A DNA stretch of 64,000 nt from Manihot esculenta (GCF_001659605.2 NC_035164.2:335001-399000); one strand, 5' to 3'. Positions 1-10,853 are shown, counted from the stretch's first letter. The notes: a model not told the origin generated them from the sequence alone. Program-made: numbers and translations.

Positions 1-417
1 GGCGTGGCTCTTGGGACTGATCTTGTGGTGTTTGAAGTGGACTTGGACTTCTTTTCTTTGAATTTCTAATTTCTGCTCTTTTCCCGCCTCTGCTGTATTT
101 TCTGCTATTAAAGTGATTTGGGCAAATCCTGCGAGTGATTTGGGCAAATCACTTGCTCATTTTGCCCCAATCGCTTCTTGGGGTTCAGTCCAGTTTCTGT
201 TTTTGTCTCTGCGAGTGATTTGGCCAGTTTCTGCGAGTGATTTGGGCAAATCACTTTGACCCAATCACTTTTCCAGCTTTTTTTCTTCACTTTTTCTCTA
301 ACTTTCCAATTTCTTCCTTTTCTGTAAAAACATATCAAAAACACAAATTAAGCTAGAAAAATGTGTAAATAAACAGTAGAAAATATAATAAAAATGTGGC
401 TAAATTATGCTTGATCA
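1..417 (-). repeat. Start of the 3' LTR of element A, cut by the window edge
   Basis: Same sequence as 4312-4728. The LTR begins TGATCAAGC on the - strand at 417. It carries several copies of the near-palindrome GTGATTTGGGCAAATCAC (around 111-151 and 229-248). Open frames here are shadows of these repeats. Confidence 0.9.
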
Positions 418-1851
418 AATACCCCCACACCTAGCTTTTTGCTTGTCCTCAAGCAATAAATAACTTAGTAAATCAAGCCCCTTTTTCTTTTGAGCCTAAG
501 TACCACTTAATCAGCCTCCCCTAGACTCCTAAATTGAAACACTACAGTGTAGGATGCATGTACTAAGGTTGTCCCCTTCTTTCCTTGTTTCCTATTGCTC
601 ACCATGGCCAAGGGAAAGTTTTTTATTTGATCATGCTTATTAATTTATATTAGGTTTAATGCAATCCCTTAAGAGTGACTTGCCCTATTTTAAGCATTTT
701 TAATTACCAGCACTTTTTATCCTTGCCTGAAAAAATCACCAACCTTTTTACGCGATAGTGCATATGGGTGATACACCCCCGGTTACTCAGTTGGTCACTT
801 GTCCAAGTGGCTACTAGCTCTGTTCATAATCTTAGACCATCGAAACTTTATTTTATGCTTGAAAAGTCACCAACCTTTTTACGCGACGGTGCACATGGGT
901 AATACACCTCAGGTTACTCAGTTGGTCACTTGTCCAAGTGACTATCAGCTCAGTTCATAGCCTTAGATCATAGGAACAGGTTGTGCTTTTTGATTTGCTG
1001 AGTTTTTCTTTTTCTTTTTCCTTTTTATATCAATTTGGGCAAATCAACTCAAAGAGAATTACACTAACTTTTATTGCATGTATTTTATTTTCCTTTCCTA
1101 TTGGCCACGGCAGTTTCAAGAACTCAATTCAAGAAGAAAAACTTCCTAAGTAAAGGCTACACACTGTGCATGGTTCAATTTAGGTTTAAAGGGTTGGATA
1201 ATCAATGGGGTCATGAGATAGGAAGCTCTTTAACCTTGTTATCTATGCTGAGTAGAGCAAAAGTTAAGTCAAAATTCTGTGTGTGTGTGTGAAAAAAATG
1301 TGTGAAAAAAAAAATTTTGGTGTGTGTTTATGGGGCAAAAAGATGCAAAATGAAACAAAAAAGAAAGCAAAAAGATAATGTAAACAATGCAAAAATATAA
1401 CCTAGCAGTAAATACCCCCACACCTATCCCAAACATTGTCCTCAATGTTTAAACATAAATATGAAAAAATTAATAAGGAGAAGGAAAGGGACTGCCTGAG
1501 ATGTGGGTGATTAGGCCAAGTGATTTGGGCAAATCACTCGGCCAAATCACTGTCGTGGCTGGTCTGTTGGCAGAAAAATGGTCCACCAGCAGCTGTAACA
1601 AGTGCTCCATATGCTGCATTCTGTCCTTGATTCTGGTGAGATGAGCCTCCACCAAAGGGTCTTGAGGTGCCTTTTACGTCCTCCAAGGTCCACCCAATTG
1701 CTTTCTTGTGTTTCCTTAACATATCAAGGAGCTTTTCTTCTTCCTCCTTGCTGAGTTGGTTGGAAATAATTACTGGAAGTGTATTTTCAACTTCCAAGTA
1801 GGCATATTTGAGGTGGCTGGGCAAGGGCTTCAGATCTGGTGCAGCTGCTAT
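418..1851 (-). pseudogene. Element A 3' interior with a small pol remnant
   Basis: Mostly non-coding. At 1534-1824 (-) is a 96-codon frame whose first ~50 residues (PSHLKYAYL, LPVIISNQLS, LRKHKKAIGW) match the linker just before reverse transcriptase in Athila/Tat polyproteins. It then runs into unrelated sequence containing a VEAHLTRIKDRMQHMEHLL stretch. I infer a large internal deletion removing RT to integrase. Two related ~75-base segments at about 735-815 and 860-940 (sharing ACCAACCTTTTTACGCGA) form a local duplication. The polypurine tract ends at 418. Confidence 0.7.
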
Positions 1852-3153
1852 CTAGGACTCTGTCTGCTGTCTGCTGATTGATTTGGGCAGATCATCGCTG
1901 ATGATTTGGGCAGATCGACTGCCTATCGTGTCTGTCTGCATTGGTGATTTGGGCAAATTGAATTCTGCTTGCACTAATGATTTGGGCAGATCGCCTTCTG
2001 TCATGTTTGTCTGCTCACTGATTTGGGCAAATTGTCTGGGTGATTTGGGCAAATCACTCTCTACCAAGTCTGTCTGCTCTAGTGATTTGGGCAAGACAGG
2101 GTCTGTTTGCTTAGGTGATTTGGGCAGATCATCTGTTGATTTGGGCAGATCTCCTTCTGTCATTTCTGTCTGCTGGTTGATTTGGGCAGATTGCCTGGGT
2201 GATTTGGGCAAATCACTGCCCTGATCACTTTCTGGCAGATTTTCTTCCATGGCCTGTTTCTTCAATTTTTCAGCCTTACTATCTTGCAGCTTTTTTCCAC
2301 TCCTCAATGTGATGGCACTAGCATTTTTCCTTGGATTTATCTCAGTTTGGGAAGGTAGCTTTCCTTGTGATTCAAGTTTACTCAAGGATGAAGCCATTTG
2401 TCCCACTTGTTGCTTCTTTGCTGGTTGTTCAGGAGCTATTTCAGTGGTGTATGTTGCTGGTTCAGCAAGTGCAACAACTTCTGGTTCAGTTGTGTCAATT
2501 TCTGAGGTTGCTGGTGTTTGGACAGCAATAAGGGATGCAATGGTGGCAGATTCAACACTTGCTGATTTTTGGACAGCAGGTTCAGCAATTGCTGATGTAA
2601 TTGTGGAATTTTCAGCAGGTGGACAGCAATTGCTGTCCCTATCTTCAGCAGCTGGTTCAGTTTCTTGGAAACTTTTGTCATCGTCCCATAGATCTTGAAG
2701 CTCTTCCTCTCTTCTTAATATGTGTGCATTCATTGAGTTGACCGCTTGATCCACTTGATGTTGGAGGATTTTCCCAGAAATTTCCAACTTCCTTACCAAC
2801 TCTTCAAGTTCCATATTGGAGTTTCGAGGTGTTGCTTGGGCTTGATAGTTTTGGTGGTCCTGGTAGTTGTTAGCCTCAGTGTAGCCATAGTTCGGCTGAT
2901 CTCCCCAATATGGATTGTATGTGTCAATGTACGGATCATGTCTTGGCTGTTCATAGAATCCTCCATATGTATGCACTGGTTGGTCATATTGATAAAGTGT
3001 GGGACATTGATCAGTTGGGTGTCCCACATATCCACAGATCCTACATGATCTTGGTGGCTGAAAGTGTTGAGCTCGACCTTTGACATAACTATCCACAAGA
3101 GAGGTTAGTTCAGAAATTTGACAAGAGAGAAAAGACATACTTACTGTAGCCAT
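1852..3153 (-). CDS. Truncated gag-like protein of element A, 433 aa, with DLPKS repeats
   Basis: The frame encodes the C-terminal half of an Athila/Tat Gag. A zinc-knuckle-like CX2CX4HX4C motif (CRICGYVGHPTDQC) lies near residues 37-50. A tyrosine- and asparagine-rich stretch follows, then an Ala/Thr/Glu-rich spacer and the family signature KLESQGKLPSQTEINP...SAITLRSGK. The last ~120 residues are dominated by DLPKS/LPKS copies written by the amplified near-palindrome. The N-terminal Gag core domain is absent. The ATG at 3153 overlaps the end of a 28-codon frame (3141-3227) by 13 bases, and the same arrangement occurs in the element at 11151-13257. The protein could bind nucleic acid through the knuckle, but a capsid role is unlikely without the core. 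Whether it is translated is unknown. Confidence 0.75.
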   Translation of the reverse strand: MATVSMSFLSCQISELTSLVDSYVKGRAQHFQPPRSCRICGYVGHPTDQCPTLYQYDQPVHTYGGFYEQPRHDPYIDTYNPYWGDQPNYGYTEANNYQDHQNYQAQATPRNSNMELEELVRKLEISGKILQHQVDQAVNSMNAHILRREEELQDLWDDDKSFQETEPAAEDRDSNCCPPAENSTITSAIAEPAVQKSASVESATIASLIAVQTPATSEIDTTEPEVVALAEPATYTTEIAPEQPAKKQQVGQMASSLSKLESQGKLPSQTEINPRKNASAITLRSGKKLQDSKAEKLKKQAMEENLPESDQGSDLPKSPRQSAQINQQTEMTEGDLPKSTDDLPKSPKQTDPVLPKSLEQTDLVESDLPKSPRQFAQISEQTNMTEGDLPKSLVQAEFNLPKSPMQTDTIGSRSAQIISDDLPKSISRQQTES

Positions 3154-3227
3154 GCTTGTAAGGTCTTGGTAGTGCGTTCAATTTCAGGATCGTAAAGAAG
3201 AGCTTCTTTACGATCAGCCCTGGTCAT
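3141..3227 (-). CDS. Short leader frame of element A (gag N-terminus, 28 aa)
   Basis: It begins MTRADRKEALLYDPEIERT. The YDPEIERT segment is the usual N-terminus of Athila/Tat Gag proteins. It stops at TAA just inside the start of the 433-aa frame. The stop falls in a GTAAGTA stretch that looks like a 5' splice site. It lies about 30 bases downstream of the primer binding site. Too short for standard gene calling; the call rests on similarity with the equivalent frame at 11669-11809. Confidence 0.55.
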   Translation of the reverse strand: MTRADRKEALLYDPEIERTTKTLQAWLQ

Positions 3228-3257
3228 AAAAGGAAAATACGTTAGTTTAAATCAAAT

Positions 3258-3274
3258 CCCCGGCAACGGCGCCA
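3258..3274 (-). other. Primer binding site, tRNA-Asp type (element A)
   Basis: On the - strand this reads TGGCGCCGTTGCCGGGG, complementary to the 3' end of plant tRNA-Asp, five bases inside the 5' LTR end at 3280. This is the primer class expected for Athila-type elements. Confidence 0.9.
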
Positions 3275-3279
3275 ATTTT

Positions 3280-4728
3280 TGATAAGCGGTTGTCGAAGCC
3301 GTCAAAAATAAACCTATTAAACAATCAACAATTAACTTGTAGATAGTGGCAATAGGGTCGAACCACAGGGATTTGACACTACGGATTTTCCTACTAATGA
3401 CTTGGACAAGTGAATAATAAGAAATTAAAAGAGGGGGGTTTTGTTTTGATGATTAAAACTAAATAGCAAGAGAAAGCGATAATTTAAATAGATGAGAATT
3501 TCAATAGGAGAAGAATTCTAGTTGAAGAATGGATCTATTTCAGTTTGTTTAGAATTGATCATTGATCTTTTCGATACTCCTATTTATTTCAATAAATTAG
3601 TTTAGGATGTGGAAGACGCTTCTCACAATCCAAATTCCTCCTTAGTTCTAGTTTGATTAGGAAACGTTCGCTAATCAAACACTAATCAACAAGTTGCCAA
3701 GGAACGTCCTTGGGGCATTGTAGCATCGAACAACTGTTAACTGCATTAAGACTTAGAGAAACCTAATTCTAACCTTGCCAACCGCGTGGTCAAGTTTAGA
3801 TTATGCAACTTGATTAAATGTGTGTTTAAATAATCTAAGCAATTACGGACCTAAATTATTCAAACAATTGTTACTCAAGCAATTAAAAGCAATAGGCCTA
3901 AATTGATTCTAAAAGCAAAGCAACAATTATAGAAAGATCAAATTGCATAAATATTGAAAATAAATAGAAGTTTAATAATGGAGATTTAAATCTCCCAATT
4001 CATCACAAATCTGAAATTCACCAACTTCAACTAGAAAAGGTTGGATTTAGCCACTCATGGTGGACAAAATCACAAAAGGAAGAAGAAAGAAAAGAAGGAT
4101 AATTTCTGCTGTGTTGCTGGAGAATTTCCGAGGATGGCAGATGCTGAAAAGAGATAATGAGTTGCTTTTGATGCTGCCCTTTTATAGCTGGAGAGTCCCA
4201 AGTCCAATTTGATTAGGGTTTTGTAATCTCAATTTGATTTGGTCTTCTTTGTAGTCTTTGATTCCTCTTTGAATTTTGTGTTTGATTGAGAATGGAACTC
4301 TCTAAGTGAAGGGCGTGGCTCTTGGGACTGATCTTGTGGTGTTTGAAGTGGACTTGGACTTCTTTTCTTTGAATTTCTAATTTCTGCTCTTTTCCCGCCT
4401 CTGCTGTATTTTCTGCTATTAAAGTGATTTGGGCAAATCCTGCGAGTGATTTGGGCAAATCACTTGCTCATTTTGCCCCAATCGCTTCTTGGGGTTCAGT
4501 CCAGTTTCTGTTTTTGTCTCTGCGAGTGATTTGGCCAGTTTCTGCGAGTGATTTGGGCAAATCACTTTGACCCAATCACTTTTCCAGCTTTTTTTCTTCA
4601 CTTTTTCTCTAACTTTCCAATTTCTTCCTTTTCTGTAAAAACATATCAAAAACACAAATTAAGCTAGAAAAATGTGTAAATAAACAGTAGAAAATATAAT
4701 AAAAATGTGGCTAAATTATGCTTGATCA
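3280..4728 (-). repeat. 5' LTR of element A, 1449 bp
   Basis: On the - strand the LTR starts TGATCAAGC at 4728 and ends CCGCTTATCA at 3280. Its last ~100 bases carry the conserved Athila/Tat LTR end (TCCCTGTGGTTCGACCC and a GACGGCTTCGACAACCGC tail). The GATTTGGGCAAATC near-palindromes cluster at 4424-4570, close to the U3 start. Confidence 0.9.
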
Positions 4729-5472
4729 GGCCTTCTTGCATTTTAGGGTGAACCCAGCCATCTGAATGGCTCTACTGTCATCCGCCCCTATCTCGTCTGT
4801 TATCATTTTGACCCTTTCCAGATACACAAATGGGTCATCACCATTATCATATTGGGGAGCACCCAGCTTCATGTAGTCGGTCATCTTGACCTTGCTCCCT
4901 CTGGATGAGCTAGGGTTAGGAGGTTGAGTAACTGGGGCTGCTGGTTCTGTAGGTGGTGGAGGAGGTGCAACATTTTCTGTGGTAGGGTTTTCTGGATTTG
5001 GGTGATAGGGTGGTGGTGGATACATAGGATACTGTGGGTATGGTGGGTAGTATGGTGGGTATGGCATCTGTGTGGGGTAAGGGCTAAAACTAGGGTAATC
5101 CGACGTGCCTCCCATCGAATACCCGGGGTGTTGCGAGAAATGTGGGTAGTGGGGTGGCTGAACAAATCCCGAGGCCTGAGTGCCTCCTTGGGACTCTCCC
5201 ATTCCCTCTTCTGACATACTAACCCCCAAACTGCCATCCCTCCTCTGCTCTACATCCACACTGTCCTCCACATCCACTGACATTCTCCCTTGTACAGTTC
5301 CCCTCACAGATCTGCTTCTGTCCCAATCCAAAGACCTTCTAGGGTCTCTCATTGCTCGGTCCCTGTTGGACCTGCTAGACATTGCCCTAGGCAATGCTGG
5401 AGGACGGGCGCTCATGCCCTCATCCTCAGGTGGCACTCCAGTCAATCTTGCAGATCGACGAGTTCCTCTCAT
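4729..5472 (-). pseudogene. gag of Tekay element B, interrupted
   Basis: The frame from the ATG at 5472 encodes MRGTRRSARLTGVPPEDEG, a Pro/Tyr-rich linker (residues ~110-175), then the start of the retrotransposon Gag core (KMTDYMKLGAPQYDNGDDPF...). It stops abruptly after ...GFTLKCKKA, where element A begins. The intact homologue at 59593 continues through the core and a zinc knuckle. The open frame upstream of this ATG extends to 5598, but the MRGTRR start is shared by all three Tekay copies in the window and follows a TTTTTCAG acceptor-like motif, so I choose it. Confidence 0.85.
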
Positions 5473-5726
5473 CCTGTCTTCTGAAAAACCACACATAGCA
5501 CAAACATCAGCATCATATGGTTCATGTGGGCACACATGAATCCTCATCATAAACATCACATAGCATAGCATATCATTTATGCACATGTATATAATCATGG
5601 CATATCACATCATCATTCAAGACAGGACTCTACATCCTATCCTAGTGGACATGACCTTTCCTATTGTGCTTGACCTTCTATACCTCTATGAGCCCGACAC
5701 TCTAGGTCCGATCATATGAACCTAGG

Positions 5727-5738
5727 GCTCTGATACCA
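5727..5738 (-). other. Primer binding site, initiator-Met tRNA type (element B)
   Basis: On the - strand TGGTATCAGAGC, the usual primer site of chromoviruses, three bases inside the LTR end at 5742. Confidence 0.9.
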
Positions 5739-5741
5739 TTC

Positions 5742-8009
5742 TGTAACGACCCGAAAATCCGGACCGCTACCGGCGCTAGGATCCAGATCGGCATAAGGCC
5801 GCCGGGAACCGTAGCAAGCCTGACATAACCTGTAATCCTGCTTAATCCCATACATGATCAACAGTACTCATAAACCTGTAAACATTTTCATATAACAACC
5901 AAGCTCAACCTGTACATAAACATAAACATAACATAAACCTCCACTGGAGCCCTCATCAAATGCTCCAATGGGGTATCTCATCATACATAAGCTTGGTTGA
6001 AACATAACCTCATATCTCATATCATAAAGACCATGTACATACAAATGGGATTAACAATCTGTATTGGTCAAGCACAACTCTATCCTCAATATTCAAATTA
6101 CATAACATAACTTAAAACTCTTTTACATTACATCATAATACAATTTTCATGTCCACAATCTAACTATTACATAACATCACTTCATACTCTGGCTAACCTC
6201 CTGGTCTACCCTGTACCTGCACATCTGGGGTTAGGGGAGAGGGGTGAGCTATAAAGCCCAGTGAGCAGAATAGAGAAAACATATATTAAATAATTCATGC
6301 TTTCATGAAATGCAACACATCACAAACATATCACATAAGGATGGTATTGTCACCTATAGTCCTCAACATAATCCAATCGTGCCAGGGGCGTAGAATGGGC
6401 CTCACTGGTCTTTCTCTTACATACATAACATAACATAACATTCCAATATGCCAGGGACGTAGAATGGGCCTCACTGGTCTTTCTCTTAACATAGTCCAGG
6501 GGCGTAGAATGGGCCTCACTGGCAATCCATACCGTATCATCATCATATCATACCATAGGAGGACTAGAGGATCATCCAATAGCCAATCCGCATCCACATC
6601 ATATTATGCAATGCAACATATTCGTGAATACTAATGCAAACAACCTAAGATATCACATGGCATATATGATGCATGAACATGCTCCAAAAATTACATTTCA
6701 TTTATTTAAAAACTTAAGGTTCATTCCACTCACCTCTGGCTGAAGCTCTACAGACTCTGAAGCAGCTATCTCACTGCTGAGGTCCTCGGTTCCTCGGGTC
6801 CGAACCTACACAGGTGGACTCCAATGAGGGACCAAACATACATAAACATAACTCTAATAAACTCCCCAAAAACCCCCTAAAACATCAGGAAAACATCACA
6901 TAGAAATATGCATGAAATGGCTGAACAGGGCACTTTCGGCGGCACCTTCGGCGGCCGAAAGTCCTGGACAGATCCGAAAGTCAGGCACTTTTGGCGGCAC
7001 CTTCGGCGGCCGAAAGTCCCAGACAGAGACGAAAGTCTCTTTTCGGGGGCAACTTCGGCAGCCAAATGCTGCCTCCACAAAGGGGGTTCAGCGGCCGAAA
7101 GTCACTTCGGCGGCCGAACCTGAGCTTCTCCCGAAGGGCAGAAACTCAGCTCTTCTATGCCCATTTCGCCTCCCAAGCTCAAATCATGCAAAAACTTGCT
7201 CTACAACATGCATACTTCACATACATCACACCTAGGGGTCTCAAACTATCATATACCCCATCTACAACACTTCCATCAACAAAAACAAGCTACATTGTCC
7301 ATCAAAGCATCAAAACCCATAAACTCATCAATAAGCCTAAACATGCATCTCTACCCATAGATCTTGCATAAAACTTAGTTAAAACACATAAGGAGCTTAA
7401 GATCGGCTCTTACCTCTTGAAGATCGAGAGGGAGACGACCTAAACTTGGAGATCCACGAAAATGAGCTCCTGAGTTCCCAAAGCTCCAAAACTTGGTTTG
7501 AATGCTCAAAACTTGCAATGTGAGTTTAAAACTCAAGGAAAATGGAAGAGATTTGGAGGAAGAACACAAGATTTGCAAAGGGAAGGTCGGAAGCTTGCTG
7601 TGGCCGAAAATGGGAGAAAGCTCGCCCATTTCGGCTAAGTGCCCCTTTTATAGGTGGCTGGCCAGGCCACGTTCGGGGGCCGAACATGCCTCCGCATCCA
7701 TGCAATGTTCGGCGGCCGAACGTGAGTTTCGGCGGCCGAACCTGGACTTCCCTCGCCTATGCTTTCGGGGGCCTAACGTGCCTCCAAAACGCATGCATGT
7801 TCGGCGGCCGAACTTGCCTTTCGGCGGCCGAACCTGGGTTTTCCTCCAATGCTATTTTCATGTAAAAACTCATTTTCTTTTATACTTAAAACATTAAAAT
7901 ACATGAAAACATTTTATAAAACATGTTCTTACCCTTCTAGAGATTTCCGACGTTCGAGATCCCACCGGACGGTAGGGATTCCGATACCGGAGTCTAGCCG
8001 GGTATTACA
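5742..8009 (-). repeat. 5' LTR of Tekay element B, 2268 bp
   Basis: The LTR starts TGTAATACCCGGCTAGACTCC at 8009 and ends GTCGTTACA at 5742 (- strand). The TATA box (CTATAAAAGGGG on the - strand) is near 7643-7653. Upstream (7660-7840) and downstream (6930-7120) lie clusters of the odd palindrome TTCGGC-N-GCCGAA. A tandem array at about 6380-6515 repeats CCAGGGGCGTAGAATGGGCC three times. Splice-like signals occur at the same places as in the other copies. Open frames rich in FGGR/AAE in this region are palindrome shadows. Confidence 0.9.
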
Positions 8010-10031
8010 TGCACTATCTCTGTTCTCTACCAATCCCTACTAGAGCTCCTCATTGCTCTAGGCGGATAAAACTCATAATGTTAAGCCTGGTTTTCTCATA
8101 AACATACAACAATATATAAACATAAACTGATCATGTGAAAACACAAAAAGGGATTACAACTCTTATAATCAAGCACCATTCTATACACTGTACACATACA
8201 TTATCTCTTTACATTTACAGTTACATGTCCACACTAACTAACTATTACAAACTATATACTCTTCCTGTACCCTGCTGACTTCCCTCTGAATTCTGAACCT
8301 GCACAACTGGAGTTAGGGGAGAGGGATGAGCTACTATAGCCCAGTGAGTAGAACAGTAATAAAGAACAGGTGATAAAACATGCTCTCATGCAATGTATCA
8401 CATCACAAGTAATCACATCTCAGCATGGACGGATCAACACTCCCTCTATACCATATGCCTGGTCCCCGTAGGGCTGTTCCAGGTCTTTGTGCCTGGTCCC
8501 CGTAGGGCTGTTCCAGGTCTTTGTGCCTGGTCCCCGTAGGGCTATTCCAGGTCTTTATGCCTGGTCCCCGTAGGGCTGTTCCAGGTCTTTCCTCTGAGGG
8601 CTATTGAATCCTTACTATGTCCATACAGTCATAGAATCAAGGAAATGCAATGCATCATATTCGTGTACACTAATGCACTCACCCTATAGCATATTCATGA
8701 TGTATGAAGCATGCTAAAATACTCGTTTTTCATATTAACATACTAAGTTCAGTTCCACTCACCTCGGGTTGACTCTGAACTGACTCTGCAGGTTCTGAAA
8801 CTGGACTCACTGCTGACCTCCCTGATTCCTCTGGTCCGTACCTACACAGGTGGACTCAAATGAGGGACCAAACTCACTCAAGAACATTTCTAAGAAACTC
8901 CCCAAAACCCTTCTAAACCATCCTAGAACATTCACAGAAAACATGCAAAAGAAGGCTGGACAGGGCACTTTCGGCGGCAGGTTCGGCGGCCGAAACCCCT
9001 CTCCAGAGACGAAACTCATGCATGTTCGGCGGCACCTTCGGTGGCCGAAGGTCTCGTCCAGAGACGAAACTCACATCCTTTCGACGGCCGAAAAGTTCGG
9101 CGGCCGAAAGTCCCTTTCTAAACCGAAAGCCCCTTTCTAAACCGAAAGCTTAGCTTTCGGGGGCAAGCTTTGGCAGCCGAAACTGCCTCCAAGCATGTTC
9201 GGCGGCCGAACCTTCTTTCGGCGGCCGAACCTGGTTTTGTCCAGGGGACAGAACCTTGCTCTGTTTCATGCAAACTTTGCCCAAAAACCTACAACATGCA
9301 TATCAACTACTCCCAACTAGCACATACACATATATATGCACAAAGCGGTCTCAAACTATCATAAACCCCAAACAAACATAGCACATAACACTTACACATG
9401 CAAGATCATCAAAGACCACCAAAAACCTCACCTAAACCTAACCATGCATACTACCCATACAAACTTCATAAAACCTTCAAAAATCAACAAAGAAAGTTCA
9501 GGATCTGTACTTACCTCTTCTAACCAAGAGATTACACGATCCTAACGTGGAGATAGAGAGAAATCCGTTCTCAAACTCTCCAAGCTTCAAACTTTGTTCT
9601 TTTTGCTTAAAACCTTCAAAAATCATCAAAACTCTTAAAACCTTGGAAAGATTTGAAGGAAATCATAAAAACCATGAAAGTCAACGTAAGAGAGGCTGGA
9701 ACTCACCTCTGGCTGCAAGTGGAGGAGAAATAGCCTCCTTCCACCGACCCTTGGCCCTTTTATAGGTGGCTAGCCAGACCACCTTCGGCAGCCGAACGTG
9801 AATCCGAAACCATGCAATGTTCGGCGGCCGAAAGTGACCTTCGGCGGCCGAACCTTTGCATTTCTCCCTTGTTGCTTTTCTTTCAAAACTCATTTCCTTT
9901 CACACGTAAAAACATTCAAAACTCTTAAAACACACATGTAAACATATGTCTTACCCTTCTCGAGGGTTCCGACACCCGAGATTCCACCAGATGACAGGAA
10001 TTCCGAGGCCGGACTCGAGCCGGGTATTACA
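8010..10031 (-). repeat. Older Tekay-type LTR (element C), truncated at its 3' end
   Basis: It starts TGTAATACCCGGCTCGAGTCC at 10031 (- strand) and has the same layout as the other Tekay LTRs: TATA-like CTATAAAAGGG near 9756-9766, TTCGGC-N-GCCGAA copies at 9780-9860 and 8965-9230, the CCACCTGTGTAGG acceptor-like motif near 8840-8855, and a tandem array at 8456-8590. The last ~230 bases, including the GTTACA end, are missing because element B inserted there. Sequence is clearly diverged from B, E and F. Confidence 0.8.
8456..8590 (-). repeat. Four-copy 34-bp tandem repeat in LTR C
   Basis: Unit (+ strand) begins TGCCTGGTCCCCGTAGGGCT and ends TTCCAGGTCTTT; four nearly identical copies lie head to tail. 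It occupies the same LTR position where the other Tekay LTRs have a different CTACGCCCCTGGCA array. Confidence 0.9.
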
Positions 10032-10853
10032 GTAATAATATGTTAGTTTGGATGATTTAAGTCCGTAATTGCTTGAGTTATTCAAACATAAGAACACTTG
10101 GTATAAAAACTAAGGAAATTGTATGATCTAGTAACATCTCATGCGTTTGAGTAGTTAGGATTGGATCTCTCTCTTTCTTCATGCAATTAACAATTATTTG
10201 ATGCCTAAGGCCCAAGGACGTTCCTTGGCAATTTGTTAATTAGTAATTAATTAGAGGACGTTTCCTAATTGGTTTAATCATAAGGAGAGACATGGTGGTG
10301 CGAAGCGTCTTCCATCTCCATAACTAATCTATTGAATCAATCAAAAGAAACTAAGTGTCAATGATCAATCCTAATAACTGAAGTGGATCTAATTCTTCAA
10401 CTAGAGCTTTCTTATTATTTATTTATTTCTCTTTTATTTTATTATTCGCTTATTTTAATTGCTTTCAGTAGTTTGTTAATTAAATCAATCTCAAATCCCC
10501 CATTTTACTTTTACTACAATATATTTTCATTCCGCTTTCAGTTTATCTCGTTTTAGTTTATTTCACTTTCAGTTTATTTTGCTTTCCGTTTATTTCTCTT
10601 TCAGTTTATCTCGCTTTCATTTTTATCTCGTTTCAGTTTATTCCGCTTTCAGTTTTATCTCGTTTCAGTTTTATTTTGCTTTCAGTTTATTTATCTTTCA
10701 GTTTATTTTTGTTTCAGTTAATTCTCTTAGTCTTGGTAAGAAAAATAGGTAAGTATTCAATTCCCTGTGGATTCGATCCTTTCACCACTATCTGCAGTTG
10801 CAAATTGTTGATAACCAGAAAGGTTATTTTTGACCGGCTTCAACAACCGCGAG
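10032..10853 (+). repeat. Athila/Tat-like LTR fragment, inverted relative to the LTR at 11864-13257
   Basis: On the + strand this matches the reverse complement of roughly 11864-12500 with high similarity. Shared landmarks are GTCCxTAATTGCTTG, GCCTAAGGCCCAAxGACGTTC, CAATGATCAATC, AACTGAAGTGGATC and the LTR tail ACAACCGC. It lacks the first ~570 bases of the LTR, cut where LTR C begins. No primer binding site follows it. Confidence 0.8.
10526..10728 (+). repeat. Minisatellite-like array of ~17-20 bp units
   Basis: About ten degenerate copies of YGCTTTCAGTTTATYTC lie in tandem inside the inverted LTR fragment. The related LTR at 11864-13257 shows only a short trace of this motif near 11998-12030, so the array expanded here. 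Confidence 0.8.

Larger units (their letters stand above)
1..4728 (-). mobile_element. Non-autonomous Athila/Tat-like Ty3/gypsy element (element A)
   Basis: The element reads on the - strand. Its 5' LTR is 3280-4728 and the start of its 3' LTR is 1-417, cut by the window edge; the two match essentially base for base over the shared 417 bases, so the insertion is young. The primer binding site at 3258-3274 is complementary to the 3' end of plant tRNA-Asp. A purine tract (minus-strand GGTGTGGGGGTATT) directly precedes the 3' LTR at 418. The interior is only about 2.9 kb. It keeps the C-terminal half of gag and a scrap of pol; reverse transcriptase, RNase H and integrase are missing. It lies in the gag gene of the Tekay element at 4729-8009, in the same orientation. 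Confidence 0.9.
4729..8009 (-). mobile_element. Tekay-type chromovirus (element B), 5' part, disrupted by element A
   Basis: It reads on the - strand: 5' LTR 5742-8009, primer site 5727-5738, then gag until the insertion of element A at 4729. The rest of gag and pol and the 3' LTR must lie left of the window. LTR length (2268 bp) and gag sequence match the element starting at 57062 (LTR 2269 bp), so both belong to one subfamily. Element B itself is inserted in the older LTR at 8010-10031. Confidence 0.9.

Noticed and set aside
2249..2698. 149-codon + strand frame opposite the gag-like frame of element A
   Set aside because: Antisense shadow of a compositionally biased coding region; no family features.
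6877..7371. Several overlapping frames on both strands rich in FGGR, AAE and RRPK (also at 13929-14576, 16671-17059, 24347-24838, 55631-56125, 57768-58209)
   Set aside because: They are TTCGGC-N-GCCGAA arrays read in different frames on both strands; no start context, domain or conservation as protein, and they lie in LTRs.
8456..8590. Regular 34-bp repeats resembling a CRISPR array
   Set aside because: Units are contiguous without unique spacers, lie in a plant LTR, and there are no cas genes.
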